NCBI GenBank assembly: GCA_035298385.1
Contig: DATGYC010000026.1
Span: 1 to 20,378 of the forward strand
DNA length: 20,378 nt
Reading direction: 5' to 3'
Origin: DATGYC01 sp035298385
Lineage (GTDB): Bacteria > Bacillota > Sulfobacillia > Symbiobacteriales > Symbiobacteriaceae
The position numbers and the translations under genes were made by a program. The notes under the pieces were generated by a model. That model had not been told where the DNA came from and ran no database searches. It worked only from the letters and a program-made list of their open reading frames with translations. Of the stretch, positions 18,086-20,378 are shown in pieces (position 1 is the stretch's first letter; every line of letters begins with the position of its first letter).

Positions 18086-18138
18086 GAAGGCGACCCACCA
18101 TTCTCTAGGGTTATCGGAGGAGGTTCTTCTCGCTCCTT

Positions 18139-18168
18139 ATTGTGAATGAGAATCAGAATCAGTGTCAA
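18139..18168 (-). promoter_or_regulatory. Promoter of the iron-permease operon
   Basis: On the - strand, TTGACA (18168-18163) and CACAAT (18144-18139) are separated by 18 bp. This is the only perfect -35 consensus with a plausible -10 in the window, and it lies about 50-80 bp before the permease start. Confidence 0.65.
18142..18160. promoter_or_regulatory. Fur box overlapping the iron-permease promoter
   Basis: The - strand 19-mer GATTCTGATTCTCATTCAC agrees with the classical Fur consensus GATAATGATAATCATTATC at 13 of 19 positions, in the form of three GAT/CAT-type hexamers. It fills the spacer and touches the -10, so iron-loaded Fur would block RNA polymerase. The adjacent iron-permease gene supports the call. 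Confidence 0.7.
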
Positions 18169-18298
18169 TACCCAATGTCGGCGATGAGAGAAGTCACTCG
18201 ATCGCTGACCATGATTTTCGTCACTGGATAGAGAGTGGCAGGGAAACTGTGGGATGGGCAGAATAGAACGATGTTGGCCCACGCCTGCCTATGGATAG

Positions 18299-18314
18299 AG
18301 GAGGAGTCTTCGGA
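18299..18314 (+). promoter_or_regulatory. Ribosome binding site that sets the M29 aminopeptidase start
   Basis: GGAGGAG (18300-18306) is 8 nt before ATG 18315. The upstream in-frame ATG at 18291 would make this site coding and has no Shine-Dalgarno of its own. Confidence 0.8.
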
Positions 18315-19427
18315 ATGGATCCCCGCGTTCGTACCCTGGCTCGTAATCTGATTCGCTACAGCACGAACCTCCAGAAGGGCGAGAAGATCCTGATTGAGAT
18401 CTTCGGCGAGCACTTCGATATCGCCACCGCCCTGGTCGACGAGGCCTATGCCGTCGGCGGCATCCCCCTGGTCACCCTGAAGAACCACAACGTCATGCGC
18501 GCCCTTCAGCGTGGCGCTTCGCAGGAGCAGGTCGACCTCTGGGCCAAGTTTGAGAAGGCCCGCATGGAGGAGATGGACGCCTACATCGCCATTCGTGGCG
18601 GGGCGAACGCCGCTGAACTCGCTGACGTGGGCGCCGAGGGCGCCAAGCTCTTCTCCACGCGCTTCAATCACCCGGTCCATTCGGACGTCCGGGTGAATAC
18701 GACCAAGTGGTGCGTCCTTCGCTGGCCGACCCCGTCGATGGCCCAGTTGGCGAACACCTCGACCGAGGCGTTTGAGGACTTCTACTTTGAGGTCTGCACC
18801 CTGGACTACGCCAAGATGGACCGGAACATGGAGGCGCTGAAGCAGCGGATGGAGCGGACCGACAAGGTCCGGATCGTCGCGCCCGGCACCGACCTCTCCT
18901 TCTCGATCAAGGGAATCCCGGCGATCAAGTGCGCCGGTGAGCTGAACATCCCGGACGGGGAGTGCTACACCGCCCCGGTGCGGGACTCGGTCAACGGCAC
19001 GATCACCTACAACTGCCCGACGATCTACCAGGGCTTCACCTTCACGGATGTCTCGCTCACCTTTGAGAATGGCAAGATCGTCAAGGCCACCTCGAATGAT
19101 AACGAGCGGATCAACCGGATCTTTGACACGGACGAGGGCGCCCGCTACGTCGGCGAGTTCGCCATCGGCTTCAACCCGTACATCCTTGATCCGATGAAGG
19201 ATACGCTCTTTGATGAGAAGATTGCCGGTTCGATCCACTTCACCCCGGGTCAGGCCTACAAGATCGCCTACAACGGCAACGATTCGGCGATCCACTGGGA
19301 TATGGTCCTGATCCAGCGGCCGGAGTACGGCGGTGGCGAGCTCTACTTTGATGGCGAGCTGGTCCGCAAGGATGGCATCTTCGTGGTTGATGACCTGAAG
19401 GGGCTTAACCCGGAGAACCTGAAGTAA
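18315..19427 (+). CDS. M29-family metallo-aminopeptidase
   Basis: 370 residues, cytoplasmic, a typical length for the shorter M29 group. It should remove N-terminal residues from peptides with a two-metal centre. Conserved blocks include G-E-L-N-I-P-D-G-E-C-Y-T-A-P, Y-V-G-E-F-A-I-G-F-N-P, F-D-E-K-I-A-G-S-I-H-F, and S-A-I-H-W-D near the C-terminus. These supply the expected Glu, His, Tyr and Asp ligands of AmpS/AmpT-type enzymes. The start at 18315 rather than 18291 is set by the Shine-Dalgarno. The gene is divergent from the iron operon across about 230 bp, and no clear promoter of its own was found. A terminator follows 10 bp after the stop. Together with pepF and the S8 protease it makes peptide breakdown a recurring theme, though the genes are not in one operon. 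Confidence 0.95.
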   Translation: MDPRVRTLARNLIRYSTNLQKGEKILIEIFGEHFDIATALVDEAYAVGGIPLVTLKNHNVMRALQRGASQEQVDLWAKFEKARMEEMDAYIAIRGGANAAELADVGAEGAKLFSTRFNHPVHSDVRVNTTKWCVLRWPTPSMAQLANTSTEAFEDFYFEVCTLDYAKMDRNMEALKQRMERTDKVRIVAPGTDLSFSIKGIPAIKCAGELNIPDGECYTAPVRDSVNGTITYNCPTIYQGFTFTDVSLTFENGKIVKATSNDNERINRIFDTDEGARYVGEFAIGFNPYILDPMKDTLFDEKIAGSIHFTPGQAYKIAYNGNDSAIHWDMVLIQRPEYGGGELYFDGELVRKDGIFVVDDLKGLNPENLK

Positions 19428-19436
19428 CGGCATGAT

Positions 19437-19470
19437 GAACCCCCCGACTACCGGGGGGTTCGTTCTTTTC
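19437..19470 (+). terminator. Intrinsic terminator after the M29 aminopeptidase gene
   Basis: Perfect 10-bp stem GAACCCCCCG (19437-19446) / CGGGGGGTTC (19452-19461), a 5-nt loop, then GTTCTTTTC. An isolated run of eight Ts occurs further on at 19488-19495. Confidence 0.88.
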
Positions 19471-19583
19471 ACAGGGGGAGTTGTAACTTTTTTTTGGTTC
19501 CGGTGAATAGGACCTCGCAGAACTGTCCAAACTCTCTGCTGAAGGACCCCTGGAGGGACCTGATCTTGAGAAGGAGGATTCCT

Positions 19584-19973
19584 GTGCAGACCAAGACAAA
19601 CAAGAACCGGGGGCTGATGGGCCTCACCGCCCTGGCCATGTTGGCCATGCTGGTGGGCCTGGGCTGGACCGTCTTCCAGCAGAAGGACACGGCTAAGGCT
19701 CCGACCACCGAGCAGACCGTTCCGGCCGGTACCACTGACGCCGGTGGTGCCACCGACACCAGCCCGGTCGTCGCTGGGCAGACCCCGATTCCGGCCACCT
19801 ACACGATCGCTGAGGGCGACACGCTCTCCTCGATCGCGCAGCACTTCTACGGTGACTCCACCTACTACTGGGCGATCGAGCGGGCCAACGAGCTCGTCGG
19901 GACCCGTGACAAGCTGCTCGTCGGCAAGGAGCTTAAGCTCCCTTCCATGGCCGAGGTCGCTTCCAACAACTAA
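19584..19973 (+). CDS. Membrane-anchored LysM-domain protein
   Basis: 129 residues. A short basic N-terminus (K-T-N-K-N-R) and one hydrophobic segment (about 11-31) place the rest outside the membrane. A Thr/Pro/Ala-rich linker (about 36-70) leads to one LysM domain (about 72-118: Y-T-I-A-E-G-D-T-L-S-S-I-A ... Y-W-A-I-E-R-A-N-E-L ... L-L-V-G-K-E-L-K-L-P). LysM domains bind peptidoglycan, so the protein probably links membrane and cell wall; there is no catalytic domain. The start is GTG, chosen because AAGGAGG lies 6 nt upstream; a TTG 90 bp earlier in frame has no ribosome site and would add an implausible polar extension. It resembles small LysM proteins such as YneA in layout, but that is only similarity of architecture. 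Confidence 0.9.
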   Translation: MQTKTNKNRGLMGLTALAMLAMLVGLGWTVFQQKDTAKAPTTEQTVPAGTTDAGGATDTSPVVAGQTPIPATYTIAEGDTLSSIAQHFYGDSTYYWAIERANELVGTRDKLLVGKELKLPSMAEVASNN

Positions 19974-19982
19974 GCAGACCGC

Positions 19983-20028
19983 GAACCCCCTGGCGCCAAT
20001 CAAGGCACCAGGGGGTTCCGTCTATTCA
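19983..20028. terminator. Shared terminator between the LysM gene and the Gre-like gene
   Basis: A 15-bp stem with one mismatch (19983-19997 with 20004-20018) and a 6-nt loop, lying between convergent genes 48 bp apart. The + side tail is CGTCTATTC; the - side tail is GC-rich, so it probably acts mainly on the LysM gene. Confidence 0.8.
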
Positions 20029-20378
20029 TACTCGCTAATCGTGACGAGGCGGCAGAGCCAGTCGCCGCCGGGCGATTGGACCGTGACTTGGTCCCCCACC
20101 TGCTTCCCGACCAGGGCCTGAACCAGGGGAGAGGCCCAAGAGACCATCCCGTTCGAGGGATCCGCCGTGTTGGGCGGCACGATCTGATACGTCTCCTCGC
20201 CGAACTGATCCGCGATCGTAAACGAGTCCCAGACCTTCAAAGCGCCCAGGTCGGGCGCCCCGGCCGCCATCTGGCTCCCCGTCAGCCACCAGATCGCCAG
20301 CATCGCCGCATCCAGGGCATGCACATCAGCCACCGCCCGCCCAAAGACCCGCTTCACGGCCTCCTGCCGAGCGATCGG
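20022..20378 (-). CDS. GreA/GreB C-terminal-domain protein (5' end outside the window)
   Basis: The frame stays open to the right edge, leaving about 118 residues. A GTG at 20357 has AGGAGG only 2 nt before it, too close for normal initiation, so the true start is probably outside. The last 75 residues match the FKBP-like C-terminal domain of Gre transcript-cleavage factors: D-S-F-T-I, E-E-T-Y-Q-I-V-P-P, A-D-P-S-N-G-M-V-S-W-A-S-P-L, then A-L-V-G-K-Q-V-G-D-Q-V-T-V and P-G-G-D-W. In GreA/GreB this domain binds RNA polymerase. The visible upstream part (A-V-K-R-V-F-G-R ... A-A-M-L-A-I-W-W-L) lacks the charged coiled-coil helices usual just before it, so this may be a Gre-related paralogue rather than GreA itself. 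Confidence 0.8.
   Translation of the reverse strand, partial: PIARQEAVKRVFGRAVADVHALDAAMLAIWWLTGSQMAAGAPDLGALKVWDSFTIADQFGEETYQIVPPNTADPSNGMVSWASPLVQALVGKQVGDQVTVQSPGGDWLCRLVTISEYE

Noticed and set aside
18291..18314. ATG 18291 as the M29 aminopeptidase start
   Set aside because: The purine-rich Shine-Dalgarno lies between it and ATG 18315, which matches the family's usual N-terminus.
19494..19583. TTG 19494 as the LysM protein start
   Set aside because: It has no ribosome binding site, overlaps a T-run, and would spoil the signal-anchor layout given by GTG 19584.
18165..20003. A 612-codon open frame on the - strand across the M29 and LysM genes
   Set aside because: It is antisense to two well-supported genes, crosses their terminator, and has no family resemblance.

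Overview
This window appears to be a stretch of chromosome from a high-GC, Gram-positive-type (Bacillota-like) bacterium. The signs are strong AGGAGG-type Shine-Dalgarno sites, frequent GTG and TTG starts, GC-rich hairpin terminators, extended -10 promoters, a SpoVR-family protein and a one-chain pyruvate:ferredoxin oxidoreductase. A deep-branching lineage such as the Symbiobacteriia would fit, but the sequence alone does not prove it. No rRNA, tRNA, CRISPR array, transposase or phage gene was seen; the gene content looks like ordinary chromosome.

Layout. Positions 1-1180 hold the end of a SpoVR-family gene and a small DUF2500-like membrane protein, both on + and each closed by a terminator. 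A leader region of about 380 bp then precedes a complete nifJ-type pyruvate:ferredoxin oxidoreductase (1506-5084, +), its terminator and a striking 22-bp tandem array (5189-5320). A dual-specificity-type phosphatase (-) follows, then a repeat- and hairpin-rich spacer (6045-6220). Next is a divergent pair of unrecognised genes (6231-7415 on -, 7543-8748 on +). The + member looks composite, with an internal ribosome binding site and start.

From 8803 to 12342 there are three - strand genes: an alpha/beta-hydrolase-fold protein without its nucleophilic serine, a calcineurin-like phosphoesterase, and a membrane-anchored class A beta-lactamase-like protein. An M3B oligoendopeptidase (pepF, +) then converges on a secreted subtilisin-like protease (-) across a shared terminator.

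The region 16192-18168 is an iron-uptake operon on the - strand: an FTR1-type iron permease, then a small lipoprotein, behind a promoter overlapped by a good Fur-box match. The permease's extracytoplasmic N-terminal region contains two copies of a helical module, and the lipoprotein is a third, free-standing copy. All three keep W-x3-E-x10-Y-x3-E with identical spacing. Diverging from this operon are an M29 aminopeptidase and a membrane-anchored LysM protein (+). A GreA/GreB-type C-terminal domain (-) runs off the right edge.

Functionally, the window mixes fermentative or anaerobic pyruvate metabolism (nifJ), peptide turnover (pepF, the M29 peptidase, the S8 protease), cell-envelope functions (the LysM and beta-lactamase-like proteins) and regulated iron import. 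Most genes seem to be transcribed singly. The permease and lipoprotein are the one convincing operon. Points most worth a second look are the helically phased 11/22-bp repeat array, the shared iron-permease/lipoprotein module, the serine-less hydrolase and the composite gene at 7543-8748.
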